From: Litorivivens lipolytica
Lineage (GTDB): Bacteria > Pseudomonadota > Gammaproteobacteria > Pseudomonadales > Spongiibacteraceae
Assembly: GCF_014191715.1 (NCBI RefSeq)
Contig: NZ_JACHWY010000003.1
Coordinates: 248,001 to 312,000, forward strand
DNA length: 64,000 nucleotides
Direction: 5' to 3'
This document shows positions 46,358 to 54,682 of the stretch, one piece after another (within the stretch, counting starts at the first letter, position 1; the number at the start of each line of letters is the position of its first letter). Both the position numbers and the translations under genes were made by a program. A model generated the notes under the pieces. That model searched no databases. It saw only the letters and a list, made by a program, of their open reading frames with translations, and was not told where the DNA came from.

Positions 46358-47559
46358 CGAGGCATCAGCCGCACTGGCAGGTCTTTAAAGCCATTCACCA
46401 GATTCGAGCGAATCCGCTTGGGTTCGCCAGTAAGCTCGGCGCCGGCAAACAGTTTGAAAAACTCTTCGAAGAAGATTTTCGCTTCCAGCCGCGCCAGGTT
46501 CGCACCCAGACACAGGTGAATACCGTGGCCGAAGGCCAGATGGGGGTTGGGGCTGCGCTCGATGTCGAATTCCTGTGGGTTTTCAAACACCCGCTCATCA
46601 AAGTTGGCCGATGAATACAGCATCACCACTCTGTCGTTCTCTTTGATCTGCTGGCCGTGCAACTCCGTGTCGCAGGTTGCCGTACGGCGGAAATAGTGCA
46701 GCGGGGTAGACCAGCGCAGCATTTCCTCCACCGCTCCCGGCAACAACTCGGGGTTGGCTTCCAGCTTGCGGTAAAGCTCCGGGCGCTTCAGCAGTTCGTA
46801 CATGCCGCTGGCGATCATGGAGCGCGTGGTTTCATTGCCCGCCACCGTAATCTGGATAAACAAGGAAGCAAATTCCTCGGCGGTGACCTTATGGCCGTCC
46901 ACTTCCACATTGATCAACAGGGAAATGAGATCGTCGGCATCACTGTTCTGGCGCTCGGTGGCTAGCTGATAGCCATACATGCCCATTTCCATGCTGATCT
47001 GCTGGGTCTCCTCCGGACTGGCGCCAAGGTCCGGGTCACCCGCCGAGGTCTGCATGTCGGACCAATGCCGGATTTGCCCCCACATATCCTTGGGCACGCC
47101 CATCAAGCTGCAGATCACCGCGGTCGGCAGGTTGCCAGCCGCATCGAAGACAAAGTTACAGTCGGGCTTTTCTCTTGCAGCCAACAGAGCATCGCGAGCG
47201 ATCTCGCGCACCATGGGCTCCATCTGCACCAGCATTTTTGAGGTAAAGCGCTCGATCACGGCCCGGCGAATTGGCCCGTGATTGGGCGGGTCCATCCCCA
47301 ACAACTGGCCCTGAGCCATACCGAGAATTTCAGGCGGCAGTTCATCCACCATCACAAAACCGCGTTGGGCAGAAAAGGTGGCGTGATCGCGGGAGACGGC
47401 GCGCACATCCTCGTAGCGGCTGATTACCCAGTAACCACCGCCATCGGGGTGTGCATGCCAATACACCGGCGCCTCATCGCGCAGCAATGTAAACTGCTCG
47501 TGGGGCACCGCTGCCACATAGTTGTCGGGGTTATAGATATCAATATCGCTGAGTTGCAT
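46354..47559 (-). CDS. Cytochrome P450
   Basis: This is a soluble bacterial P450 of 401 residues. The haem-binding motif is FGHGIHLCLG with ligand C350, the I-helix oxygen-activation motif is AGNETTRS, and the K-helix ExxR lies in EEMLRW. The sequence style (MDPPNHGPIRR, then FERVFENPQEFDIERSPNPHLAFG-like segments) resembles CYP families of marine and sphingomonad bacteria that hydroxylate steroids, terpenes or alkanes. The substrate is not predictable here. No ferredoxin is adjacent. The rubredoxin fusion at 29.3 kb is a conceivable electron donor, but typical donors are ferredoxins. Confidence 0.93.
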   Translation of the reverse strand: MQLSDIDIYNPDNYVAAVPHEQFTLLRDEAPVYWHAHPDGGGYWVISRYEDVRAVSRDHATFSAQRGFVMVDELPPEILGMAQGQLLGMDPPNHGPIRRAVIERFTSKMLVQMEPMVREIARDALLAAREKPDCNFVFDAAGNLPTAVICSLMGVPKDMWGQIRHWSDMQTSAGDPDLGASPEETQQISMEMGMYGYQLATERQNSDADDLISLLINVEVDGHKVTAEEFASLFIQITVAGNETTRSMIASGMYELLKRPELYRKLEANPELLPGAVEEMLRWSTPLHYFRRTATCDTELHGQQIKENDRVVMLYSSANFDERVFENPQEFDIERSPNPHLAFGHGIHLCLGANLARLEAKIFFEEFFKLFAGAELTGEPKRIRSNLVNGFKDLPVRLMPR

Positions 47560-47646
47560 CTTGCCTGCTCTTAGCCCGGAAAACTCGCATTATTCGCGAT
47601 CTACAGCGCGCGGCCATGACGATTTTTTCACGTCGACATTCACAGC

Positions 47647-48495
47647 TCAGTCAAAGTCCGCCGCGCTGTGACGCTCTTTCACCTGCCGTTCTTCATCACC
47701 CCAGGTTCTGTTGACCCGGCGCCCCCGCTGCACCGCCGGTCGTGCACCAACCTCGGCAGACCAGCGGCGCACATGGGTGTAGGATTCCACGTCGAGAAAC
47801 TCTGCCGCCTCGTAGAGCTTGCCCTCGACCAAACCGCCATACCACGGATAGGTCGCCATATCGGCGATGGTGTATTCATCACCCGCCAGGAACTTGCGCT
47901 CGGCCAGATTGCGATCCAGCACGTCGAGCTGACGCTTCACCTCCATCGTGAAGCGATTGATAGGATATTCCCATTTCTCAGGCGCATAGGCGTAGAAGTG
48001 ACCAAAGCCCCCGCCGAGGTAGGGCGTCGCGCCCATCTGCCAGAACAGCCAGGACAGGGTTTCCGAGCGCAGCGGCAGACTCTTGGGCAGGAAGGCATCA
48101 AACTTTTCGGCCAAGTACATCAGGATGGCACCGGACTCGAACACCCGCACCGGCTCGCTGCCACTGCGGTCTTCCAGTGCCGGGATTTTTGAATTGGGGT
48201 TGAGGGCGGTAAAACCACTGCCGAACTGATCGCCCTCGAGAATATTGATCAACCAGGCATCGTACTCCGCCCCTTCATGGCCGAGCGCCAGCAGCTCCTC
48301 CAGCATAATGGTGACTTTCACCCCATTGGGCGTACCCAGCGAATAGAGCTGCAGCGGGTGCTCACCTACCGGCAGGGTCTTGTCGTGGGTTGGCCCGGCG
48401 ATGGGGCGGTTAATATTGGTAAAGGCACCACCGCTCTGGGAATCCCACTGCCACACACGGGGCGGAACATAGGCTGACTGGTCACTCACGGGCAA
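47647..48495 (-). CDS. yghU: Glutathione transferase, YghU type
   Basis: This 282-residue member of the nu-class glutathione transferases (E. coli YghU) has disulphide-bond reductase activity and binds two glutathiones. The long N-terminal extension (VPPRVWQWDSQSGGAFTNINRP), the thioredoxin-like domain beginning LYSLGTPNGVKVTIMLEEL, and the C-terminal LGGGFGHFYAYAPEKWEYPINRFTMEVKRQLDVLDRNLA region are diagnostic. It is transcribed divergently from gshA, which makes the precursor of its cofactor, across 152 bases. Confidence 0.92.
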   Translation of the reverse strand: MPVSDQSAYVPPRVWQWDSQSGGAFTNINRPIAGPTHDKTLPVGEHPLQLYSLGTPNGVKVTIMLEELLALGHEGAEYDAWLINILEGDQFGSGFTALNPNSKIPALEDRSGSEPVRVFESGAILMYLAEKFDAFLPKSLPLRSETLSWLFWQMGATPYLGGGFGHFYAYAPEKWEYPINRFTMEVKRQLDVLDRNLAERKFLAGDEYTIADMATYPWYGGLVEGKLYEAAEFLDVESYTHVRRWSAEVGARPAVQRGRRVNRTWGDEERQVKERHSAADFD

Positions 48496-48647
48496 ACCTC
48501 CGACTGAAATGTTCTGGCAAAATTAAAGTGCCTTACCCTAGCAGACTTTTTCCGCGTGCGCGCCGCACAAATCCTCTGCCGATTTGCAACTTGTCCCTGT
48601 GGTAAGCGACGATTACACTTGCCTGCCGCGTCGTAGAGGACAATGCA

Positions 48648-50210
48648 TTGACCCGCACAGCCCCAGAGATACTGGCCGCATTGAATGCCAATGTTGCCAC
48701 CCTGAGTCGTATCCGACGCGGCATTGAAAAAGAAAGCCTGCGCATCAATGCGGACGGCGAGCTGGCAAAAACACCGCATCCAACCGCGCTGGGCTCGGCC
48801 CTGACCCACCCGGAGATCACCACTGATTTTTCCGAGGCGCTGCTGGAGTTTATTACACCGGTCAGCACCGACATCGATACCACCCTGAAACAGCTCGACA
48901 ACATTCACCGCTGGACCTACGCCAACCTCGGCGATGAGTTGCTATGGCCGGGCAGCATGCCCTGCCTGCTCGGCCCGGACGACGAGATTCCGGTGGCCCA
49001 GTACGGCAGCTCCAATGTCGCGCGAATGAAAACCCTGTACCGCCTTGGCTTGGGGCAGCGTTACGGCCGTCGCATGCAGACCATCTCCGGCATTCACTAC
49101 AATTTTTCCGTGCCGGACGAACTGTGGCAGTGGCTGGCCGAAGCCAGCGGCCGGGAGCTGAATCAGGATTTCATCACTGAGCGCTACTTTGGGCTGATCC
49201 GCAACTTCCGCCGTTTGTCCTGGCTGCTTATCTACCTGTTTGGCGCTGCACCGGCAGTTTGCCGCTGCTTCCTCGACGGCAAGGAGCACAAGCTCGACAG
49301 CCTCAACGGTGGCACCCTCTACCACCCCTTTGGCACCTCGCTGCGCATGGGGGATTTCGGCTACCAGAGTGCGGCCCAGAGCCCGCTGAACATTTGCTAT
49401 AACACCCTCGATAACTATATCCAGACGCTGAAGCAGGCAATCCAGACACCCCACCCGGACTACGCCCGCATTCCGAAAACCGAACAGCTTTCCGGCGGCT
49501 TACTGCAGATAGAGAACGAGTTTTACAGCCCGATCCGACCCAAGCGGGTCACCCAATCCGGTGAGATTCCCCTTGGCGCACTCAAGCGCGGCGGCGTGGA
49601 ATATATCGAGGTACGCTGCGTCGATGTAAATCCGGAAAGCCCCCTCGGCATCACCCGCGAGCAAATCCAGTTTCTCGATGTGTTTCTGGTTTACTGTCTC
49701 CTCAGCGACAGCCCCCTGTGCAATGAAAAGGTCTACGCGGAAATCGGTGCCAACCTTCACAAGGTAGTGGAACAAGGTCGTGAGCCCGGCCTGACCCTGA
49801 ACGATCACGGCCAAGCCATCACATTAGGCGATTGGGCCCAGCGCATCTTTGACGATATGGCCGATGTTGCCGAAGCCTTCGACACCGCCATTGAGAGCGG
49901 CGAGCATCCCAGCTACCTACAGGTGCTGGCGGACTGGAAGCGCAGCCTGAGCGAGCCCGACAATACGCCCTCGGCAAAAATGATCGACACCCTGCGCCAG
50001 CGCGGCCTCTCCTATTACGCCTACATGATGGAACGCGCCGAAGCCCATCGCGACTGGTTCAGCAAACCGGCCTTAAGCGATTCACAAATTGCAGCGGCCA
50101 AAGCCACTAGCGCCACGTCGCTAAGCGAGCAAAAAGTTGTGGAAGAAAGCGACAGCCTCAGCTTTGATGACTACCTGAGCAAGTACTACAGCCAATACGA
50201 CACACTGTGA
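48648..50210 (+). CDS. gshA: Glutamate-cysteine ligase
   Basis: This ATP-dependent enzyme performs the first step of glutathione synthesis. The 520-residue product is the normal length for the gammaproteobacterial class. Hallmarks are the N-terminal GIEKESLRINADGELAKTPHP, the substrate and metal segments EALLEFITPV, GIHYNFSVPDELW and ENEFYSPIRPKR, and EYIEVRCVDVNP. The start is TTG at 48648, supported by an AGAGGA ribosome site 7 bases upstream; no ATG fits. The stop overlaps the acpH start (GTGA). Confidence 0.96.
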   Translation: MTRTAPEILAALNANVATLSRIRRGIEKESLRINADGELAKTPHPTALGSALTHPEITTDFSEALLEFITPVSTDIDTTLKQLDNIHRWTYANLGDELLWPGSMPCLLGPDDEIPVAQYGSSNVARMKTLYRLGLGQRYGRRMQTISGIHYNFSVPDELWQWLAEASGRELNQDFITERYFGLIRNFRRLSWLLIYLFGAAPAVCRCFLDGKEHKLDSLNGGTLYHPFGTSLRMGDFGYQSAAQSPLNICYNTLDNYIQTLKQAIQTPHPDYARIPKTEQLSGGLLQIENEFYSPIRPKRVTQSGEIPLGALKRGGVEYIEVRCVDVNPESPLGITREQIQFLDVFLVYCLLSDSPLCNEKVYAEIGANLHKVVEQGREPGLTLNDHGQAITLGDWAQRIFDDMADVAEAFDTAIESGEHPSYLQVLADWKRSLSEPDNTPSAKMIDTLRQRGLSYYAYMMERAEAHRDWFSKPALSDSQIAAAKATSATSLSEQKVVEESDSLSFDDYLSKYYSQYDTL

Positions 50211-50803
50211 ATTATCTGGCCCATTTTCATCTAGCTGCCGTGGTCGCGGACACTGTTGACCACTCAAGAGACGAGATGCTGGTGGGCGCCCTGCTCGGTG
50301 ACTTTGTCAAAGGGCCGCTCAAGGGCGAATGGGCGGAGGGGCTTGAGGCTGGCATTGCCTTGCACCGTCGCATCGACGCCCTCACCGATACCCACCCGGA
50401 GGTAATCGCGCTGCTGGAACAGCTTCCGGCAGACTACCGCCGCTACGGAGGCATCATGCTGGATGTCTGCTTCGACTATTGCCTGACTCACCAGTGGGGG
50501 AACTTCTGCAGCGAATCGCTGCCGGATTTTACCGGTCAGGTGTATGCGGTACTGGCCGACGCCGAAGAGCACCTGCCCTTCAAAGCGAAACAGCAGGCGC
50601 AGCGCTTGCGCCAGTACGATGTACTGGGCAGCATGCACCACTGGCAAACCGTAACCAATATGCTGGCCCGTATTGGTCAGCGGCTGCGACGCGAGAATCC
50701 GCTCGCCGACAGCGCCGAGGTACTGGCAGATTATCTGCCTGCCATCGAACTACATTTTTTGCGCCTCTACCCCGAGCTGATGGGTAGCCTGCGCCGGGGA
50801 TAA
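50207..50803 (+). CDS. acpH: Acyl carrier protein phosphodiesterase
   Basis: AcpH (DUF479) removes the 4'-phosphopantetheine arm from acyl carrier protein. The 198-residue product uses GTG overlapping the gshA stop. It has the family opening MNYLAHFHLA, then LVGALLGDFVKG (with the metal-binding aspartate) and IALHRRIDALTDTHP. Those histidines and aspartates belong to the HD-like helical fold. It is the second gene in a gshA-acpH-dsbB-lrgA-lrgB run with very short spacing. Confidence 0.9.
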   Translation: MNYLAHFHLAAVVADTVDHSRDEMLVGALLGDFVKGPLKGEWAEGLEAGIALHRRIDALTDTHPEVIALLEQLPADYRRYGGIMLDVCFDYCLTHQWGNFCSESLPDFTGQVYAVLADAEEHLPFKAKQQAQRLRQYDVLGSMHHWQTVTNMLARIGQRLRRENPLADSAEVLADYLPAIELHFLRLYPELMGSLRRG

Positions 50804-50808
50804 CACAC

Positions 50809-51294
50809 ATGCCGTTCAGCGCCCGACAACTTTACCTAGCCATCACTCTGGTGTGCGCCGCCCTGCTCGGCTACGCCCTGTACACCGAATATTATCTGGG
50901 CCTGATCCCCTGCGCCCTGTGCATGACCCAGCGTTTCTTTTACGTGTGCACGGGCGCGGTTGCCCTGATCGCCGCGATTCACAACCCCGCAACCTTGGGC
51001 CGCCGGATTTACTCCGGCTTGATGGTGCTCGCCAGCGGTTTTGGCGCCGGCGTTGCCGGACGCCAGGTATGGCTCCAACACCTGCCGGAAGATCAGGTGC
51101 CCGCCTGCGGCCCCAGCCTGGAATACATCCTCGACACGCTGCCATTGGCTGATGCCTTTACCACCCTGATGATGGGTGACGGCAACTGCGCCGAGGTGCA
51201 ATGGACCTTCCTCGGTCAGAGCATGCCCACCTGGTCACTAATCTGGTTTGTGATTCTTATCCTGACTGCACTGGTTTCACTACGCGCCAAATGA
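50809..51294 (+). CDS. dsbB: Disulfide bond formation protein B
   Basis: DsbB reoxidises periplasmic DsbA and passes electrons to ubiquinone. The 161-residue protein has four membrane segments and both redox cysteine pairs: C35-x2-C38 (IPCALCMTQR) in the first periplasmic loop, and C100 and C127 in the second. It starts 5 bases after acpH and overlaps the lrgA-like gene by four bases (ATGA). A dsbA gene is not in the window. Confidence 0.94.
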   Translation: MPFSARQLYLAITLVCAALLGYALYTEYYLGLIPCALCMTQRFFYVCTGAVALIAAIHNPATLGRRIYSGLMVLASGFGAGVAGRQVWLQHLPEDQVPACGPSLEYILDTLPLADAFTTLMMGDGNCAEVQWTFLGQSMPTWSLIWFVILILTALVSLRAK

Positions 51295-51635
51295 AAGTCT
51301 CCGGCATTCTCACGCTGCTGATTTTTCACCTACTCGGTGAGGCCATTGTGCGCGCCACCGGATTGTTTATTCCCGGCGCCGTGGTCGGTCTGTTGCTACT
51401 ATTTTTCACTCTGCTGATTCGTGGGCAACTGTCGAGCGGGCTGGAACAGTCCAGCAAAACCCTGATCGGTTTTTTGCCTCTGCTGTTGATACTTTCCTCT
51501 GCCGGTATCTTTTTTTTAGGTGAGGCCTTTAGCGATCAATGGCTCGCCTTTGCCGGTGCCATCGTCGCCGGTACGATTTTGACGCTGGTGTTCTGCGCCC
51601 TGCTGATGAAGCTGATGGTGAAGCCCAATGACTGA
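51291..51635 (+). CDS. lrgA: CidA/LrgA family holin-like membrane protein
   Basis: This 114-residue membrane protein has four hydrophobic segments. The family signature covers VSGILTLLIFHLLGEAIVRATGLFIPGAVVGLLLLF in the first two, followed by LPLLLILSSAGIFF. CidA/LrgA proteins were described as holin/antiholin-like and later linked to export of overflow metabolites such as pyruvate, together with their B partner. The start at 51291 was chosen because it overlaps the dsbB stop and gives the family length; a longer upstream frame would lie wholly within dsbB. Confidence 0.88.
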   Translation: MKVSGILTLLIFHLLGEAIVRATGLFIPGAVVGLLLLFFTLLIRGQLSSGLEQSSKTLIGFLPLLLILSSAGIFFLGEAFSDQWLAFAGAIVAGTILTLVFCALLMKLMVKPND

Positions 51636-52323
51636 GCTGCTCACCTCACCCCTGTTCGCCATCACCGTTGTGCTTGGCGCTTATCAAGCCGCCGTCTGGC
51701 TCTATGAAAAAAGTGACCGACTGGTGTGGCTGCACCCGACCATCAGCGGTGCACTGGTAGTGGCGGCTGTGCTCGCCTTGCTCGATATCGATTACCACCG
51801 TTTCAGCGACGCCGCTTACTGGCTGACTTTCTGGCTTGGGCCGGCCACGGTTGCGCTGGCAATTCCGCTGTACCAGCAGTGGCATTTGATCCGAAAAATG
51901 GCAGAGCCATTGCTATTAACCCTTATCGCCGGCGCGGCCTTTGCCTGCCTGTCGGCGCTGGCTATTGCCTGGCTGCTTGGCGGCAGCGCAACGACGCTGC
52001 TTTCACTCAGCGCCAAGTCCGTCACCACACCGATTGCCATCGGCATCAGCGAAAGCATGGGCGGTCTTGCAACTATTACCGCCAGCGCCGTAATTCTTAC
52101 CGGCATTGTCGGCATCGTGTTTGTAAATATAACGATGAAACTATGCCGCATTGACGACGATAGGATCTGGGGCTTCTGCCTCGGCCTCAGCGCCCACGCT
52201 ATTGGCACCGCCCGCGCTTTTGAACGCAGCCCGGTGGCCGGTGCATTTTCCAGTCTTGCGCTTTGTCTGACCGGGAGTTACAGCGCGGTGTTTATTCCAC
52301 TGGCGTTGCAGTGGTTTCGCTAA
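51628..52323 (+). CDS. lrgB: CidB/LrgB family membrane protein
   Basis: This 231-residue polytopic protein with about six or seven hydrophobic segments is the partner of the preceding LrgA-like protein. Signatures include WLHPTISGALVVAAVLALLDI, FWLGPATVALAIPLYQQWHLI, LSAKSVTTPIAIGISESMGG and GLSAHAIGTARAFE. It overlaps lrgA by 8 bases. The operon ends in a clear terminator 15 bases further on. Confidence 0.92.
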   Translation: MTELLTSPLFAITVVLGAYQAAVWLYEKSDRLVWLHPTISGALVVAAVLALLDIDYHRFSDAAYWLTFWLGPATVALAIPLYQQWHLIRKMAEPLLLTLIAGAAFACLSALAIAWLLGGSATTLLSLSAKSVTTPIAIGISESMGGLATITASAVILTGIVGIVFVNITMKLCRIDDDRIWGFCLGLSAHAIGTARAFERSPVAGAFSSLALCLTGSYSAVFIPLALQWFR

Positions 52324-52338
52324 TCCCTCAAAAATAAA

Positions 52339-52360
52339 AAAGGCTCCCGAAGGAGCCTTT
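52339..52360. terminator. Bidirectional terminator after lrgB
   Basis: The perfect 9-bp stem AAAGGCTCC/GGAGCCTTT has loop CGAA. An A-rich run lies just before it, giving a T run for minus-strand transcripts. It lies between convergent lrgB and the secreted DUF4785-like gene. Confidence 0.85.
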
Positions 52361-52377
52361 GTCAGCAAGCTGAACGC

Positions 52378-53379
52378 TTATTGCAGGCGCGCTGCAGTAT
52401 CCAGCAGATCACTTCGACCGAAGGGCTTATCGGTCAAGGCAGTCGGCAGGATGGGCGCGGTAGTGTGGGCGTTTTCCAACACCTCACCCAGTGCGTTAGG
52501 CATGCCGTGGGTTGTGGTCAGTGTAACTGCTCCCAGCGACAGTGAGCCGGCCACACCAGCTTCACGCAGGGGCAGACCGTAAACCGGCAGTTCCACCCAT
52601 TGCTCGCCTTCACCCAGCACCGCAGCGGTTTGGGCAATCACCAGAGGCTCACCCAGTGGGCTGTTGATAACACCGGACAGATGCACTCGGCCCGCCTTCA
52701 CAACGTCAACCTGCGCCGCAATCACCAGATTGCCGTTGACGATGCTGTCCGCGAACTTGCCGGTCAAGGTGGCGGCAGGATGGCTGTATTGAAAGCCGTT
52801 CATCGCCACGCGCTGCTCCTGGGCATCGTTTTCCGCCGTTACGCGAAAGCCGAGGCTGGTCGCCTGACCGACAGCGGGCTGCCCCGCTTCACCCAGGGTG
52901 TAGGACGCAGAGTAAATGCCGTCACCTGCGGTCTGATCGGCACCCTTGCCGTCATCGGCAAAGGTAACACTGGCCAGCGAATCGCCGCCTTGCGTGACCA
53001 CTTCGCCAGTGACCGTCCAAGGACCTTTGGCATCAGCAGAGGGCGCCGTGAGGATGTCCTCGTCTTTCTGCGGCCGCGATTGCAGCTGGGCAAACAGCTC
53101 GACCGTATCGCCACGCTGATAACGGATTTCGCCCGCCCACACAGAGAGGGCCGGGCCAGCGCCATTGGGGCCGGGCCGGGTAACCGTGTCGGGCTCGCGC
53201 TCTGACAGAATCGGATTCGGCGCACCAGCGGGGACCGGCAGCGTCCACTCCGGGTATTTGGACAGGTTCCGGTATTCCGCCGCAGCCTGATCAGCTAGCT
53301 TGGGCGCGTCAGCCGCGCTCGCGACGGAAGAAATAAAGGGCAGTACCGACAGCACTGCAACTTTCGAAAACGTGTTCAT
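52378..53379 (-). CDS. Secreted beta-domain protein, choice-of-anchor X / DUF4785-like
   Basis: I only partly recognise this 333-residue secreted protein. A signal peptide covers about 1-22 (SSVASA-AD). The first half (about 65-200) looks like an immunoglobulin-type module with an acidic calcium-like loop, FADDGKGADQTAGDGIYSAS. That pattern recurs in proteins annotated choice-of-anchor X or DUF4785. The second half (about 200-333) is beta-rich, with the hydrophobic and valine-rich repeats expected of a second such domain. No catalytic motif is seen. It starts 22 bases downstream of the secreted hydrolase gene on the same strand, so the two very likely form an operon and may act together outside the cell. 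Confidence 0.7.
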   Translation of the reverse strand: MNTFSKVAVLSVLPFISSVASAADAPKLADQAAAEYRNLSKYPEWTLPVPAGAPNPILSEREPDTVTRPGPNGAGPALSVWAGEIRYQRGDTVELFAQLQSRPQKDEDILTAPSADAKGPWTVTGEVVTQGGDSLASVTFADDGKGADQTAGDGIYSASYTLGEAGQPAVGQATSLGFRVTAENDAQEQRVAMNGFQYSHPAATLTGKFADSIVNGNLVIAAQVDVVKAGRVHLSGVINSPLGEPLVIAQTAAVLGEGEQWVELPVYGLPLREAGVAGSLSLGAVTLTTTHGMPNALGEVLENAHTTAPILPTALTDKPFGRSDLLDTAARLQ

Positions 53380-53401
53380 CTCGTGTCTCCTTGGCAGTGG
53401 A

Positions 53402-54409
53402 TCAGTACAAAATGCTGATGAATTTAGCAGTGGTCATGGAGCTCTGGACCGACGTGTTCGGCGAGCAAGGGCTGCCACTGCAGGTCCAGATACCATCAGG
53501 AATCTGGCGACGGGTATCCGAGTCGCTGTCATCGCGCTCGTCGCCATGATTTTCGTGGGCCGCATCGAGGTTACGGAAACCGGAGACTTCCTGTTTGTAG
53601 CTGTTATTACAGGCATTGCTGTTGTTGTAGCTCGCGCTTGCGCTGCCGTCACAGGCATAGATCGACGCGTACTGCACCACACCATCATCTTCACCGCTCA
53701 GACAGGCGCTGGCACCGAAGATTGCCTCATAGCCGCCAGTCAGGTAAATATTTTTCGCTGGCGCGCTGGCATAGGTTCGAACCTGTACGTCGTTAGAGCT
53801 GCGAAGCCAGTAGGTGGCGTCATCGCAGTCTTGGATCCAGCCCGCGAACCAGTTACAACCACCACTTGACTGGCCGCATACCGCATCGGCACCTTCAGAA
53901 CCCCGGTGGGCGCCGCCAATGGTCATTGCCAGACTGACGCGCTGCGCAACCGTGTCATAGGGGCCGTTGTAGTTGTAGTTTGGGTCTGACGGGTCGTTGT
54001 TGCCCAAAATGTAGTCCGTGATGGTGCTGCCCATGCTGTGAGCTACGATCCAGAAGGTTCCGCCCTGCGCGTAGGTCTTGCTGCAGCGGTTGCCGCCCGC
54101 ATCAGCCACGCCGTTAGTGGCCGCCACAATTTCGTTTGCCACTTCGCCGGCTGACTGGGATTCCCAGTAGGGGCGAGTGCCGTTGTAGCCAACCACATAG
54201 AAATCGGTGGCAAAGTTTTTGGTTGCAGTTCTGATGAAGTCCTTACTTCCATTTACCCAGTAATTTCGGGCGGCGGTGTAGCTGGTGTAGGTATTGGTAT
54301 CCGTCTGTTTGCCGTGAACAAAAATCAGACAGTCGGCAGCGAACGATTGAGAGGCTGCTGAAAACAGCACCGCCCCAACCACCGCGCGCAACGCGGACAG
54401 GTATCGCAT
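53402..54409 (-). CDS. Secreted alpha/beta hydrolase, lipase-like
   Basis: This is a 335-residue exported protein. A signal peptide covers about 1-25 (SQSFAA). An alpha/beta-hydrolase core follows: oxyanion strand LIFVHGK (about 28-34), nucleophile elbow IVAHSMGS with S125, and likely acid D241 or D242 (GEDDGVV). The histidine is probably H285 or H288 (AHENHGD). The mature chain has ten cysteines (27, 109, 178, 185, 195, 236, 253, 267, 310, 315), so several disulphides are expected. The first elbow glycine is alanine, as in many lipases. The substrate is unknown; a lipase, esterase or depolymerase are all possible. Three CRP-like sites lie upstream. Confidence 0.78.
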   Translation of the reverse strand: MRYLSALRAVVGAVLFSAASQSFAADCLIFVHGKQTDTNTYTSYTAARNYWVNGSKDFIRTATKNFATDFYVVGYNGTRPYWESQSAGEVANEIVAATNGVADAGGNRCSKTYAQGGTFWIVAHSMGSTITDYILGNNDPSDPNYNYNGPYDTVAQRVSLAMTIGGAHRGSEGADAVCGQSSGGCNWFAGWIQDCDDATYWLRSSNDVQVRTYASAPAKNIYLTGGYEAIFGASACLSGEDDGVVQYASIYACDGSASASYNNSNACNNSYKQEVSGFRNLDAAHENHGDERDDSDSDTRRQIPDGIWTCSGSPCSPNTSVQSSMTTAKFISILY

Positions 54410-54515
54410 GATGATTCCCTCTTCAATTTTAATTTTTACTTATAGCGTTTCGGGTTGACCACTAGGGTCGCCAAAGCATCGTGCGCACAATGTTGGTGCT
54501 TCAAGTGAAGCTGAA

Positions 54516-54531
54516 TGTGATCACTGTCACC
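54516..54531 (-). promoter_or_regulatory. CRP/Vfr-like site upstream of the secreted hydrolase
   Basis: The sequence TGTGATCACTGTCACC fits the CRP consensus TGTGA-N6-TCACA at 9 of 10 core positions. It begins 107 bases upstream of the hydrolase start, in a 273-base intergenic region that is comparatively AT-rich and has no gene. Confidence 0.5.
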
Positions 54532-54581
54532 AATAAGGGAAATGAATCGAGGGTATAGGGTCGCGAAATAGTCGCGCCGTT

Positions 54582-54597
54582 AGTGACACGCAGCACA
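54582..54597 (-). promoter_or_regulatory. Second CRP-like site
   Basis: AGTGACACGCAGCACA matches TGTGA-N6-TCACA at 8 of 10 core positions and shares the spacer CACGCA with the next site. The 10-base run GTGACACGCA is repeated directly at 54583 and 54626. Confidence 0.4.
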
Positions 54598-54624
54598 ACT
54601 AATGTAAATTAGTCGCATAAAAAA

Positions 54625-54640
54625 TGTGACACGCATCACT
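54625..54640 (-). promoter_or_regulatory. Third CRP-like site
   Basis: TGTGACACGCATCACT matches the CRP consensus at 9 of 10 core positions. It lies 43 bases from the second site, about four helical turns. It is 216 bases upstream of the hydrolase gene and just beyond the thiI 3' end. Confidence 0.45.
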
Positions 54641-54682
54641 AAAGATTGCGTCGTTAGCGATCAAATAATCGACAGCCACCCC

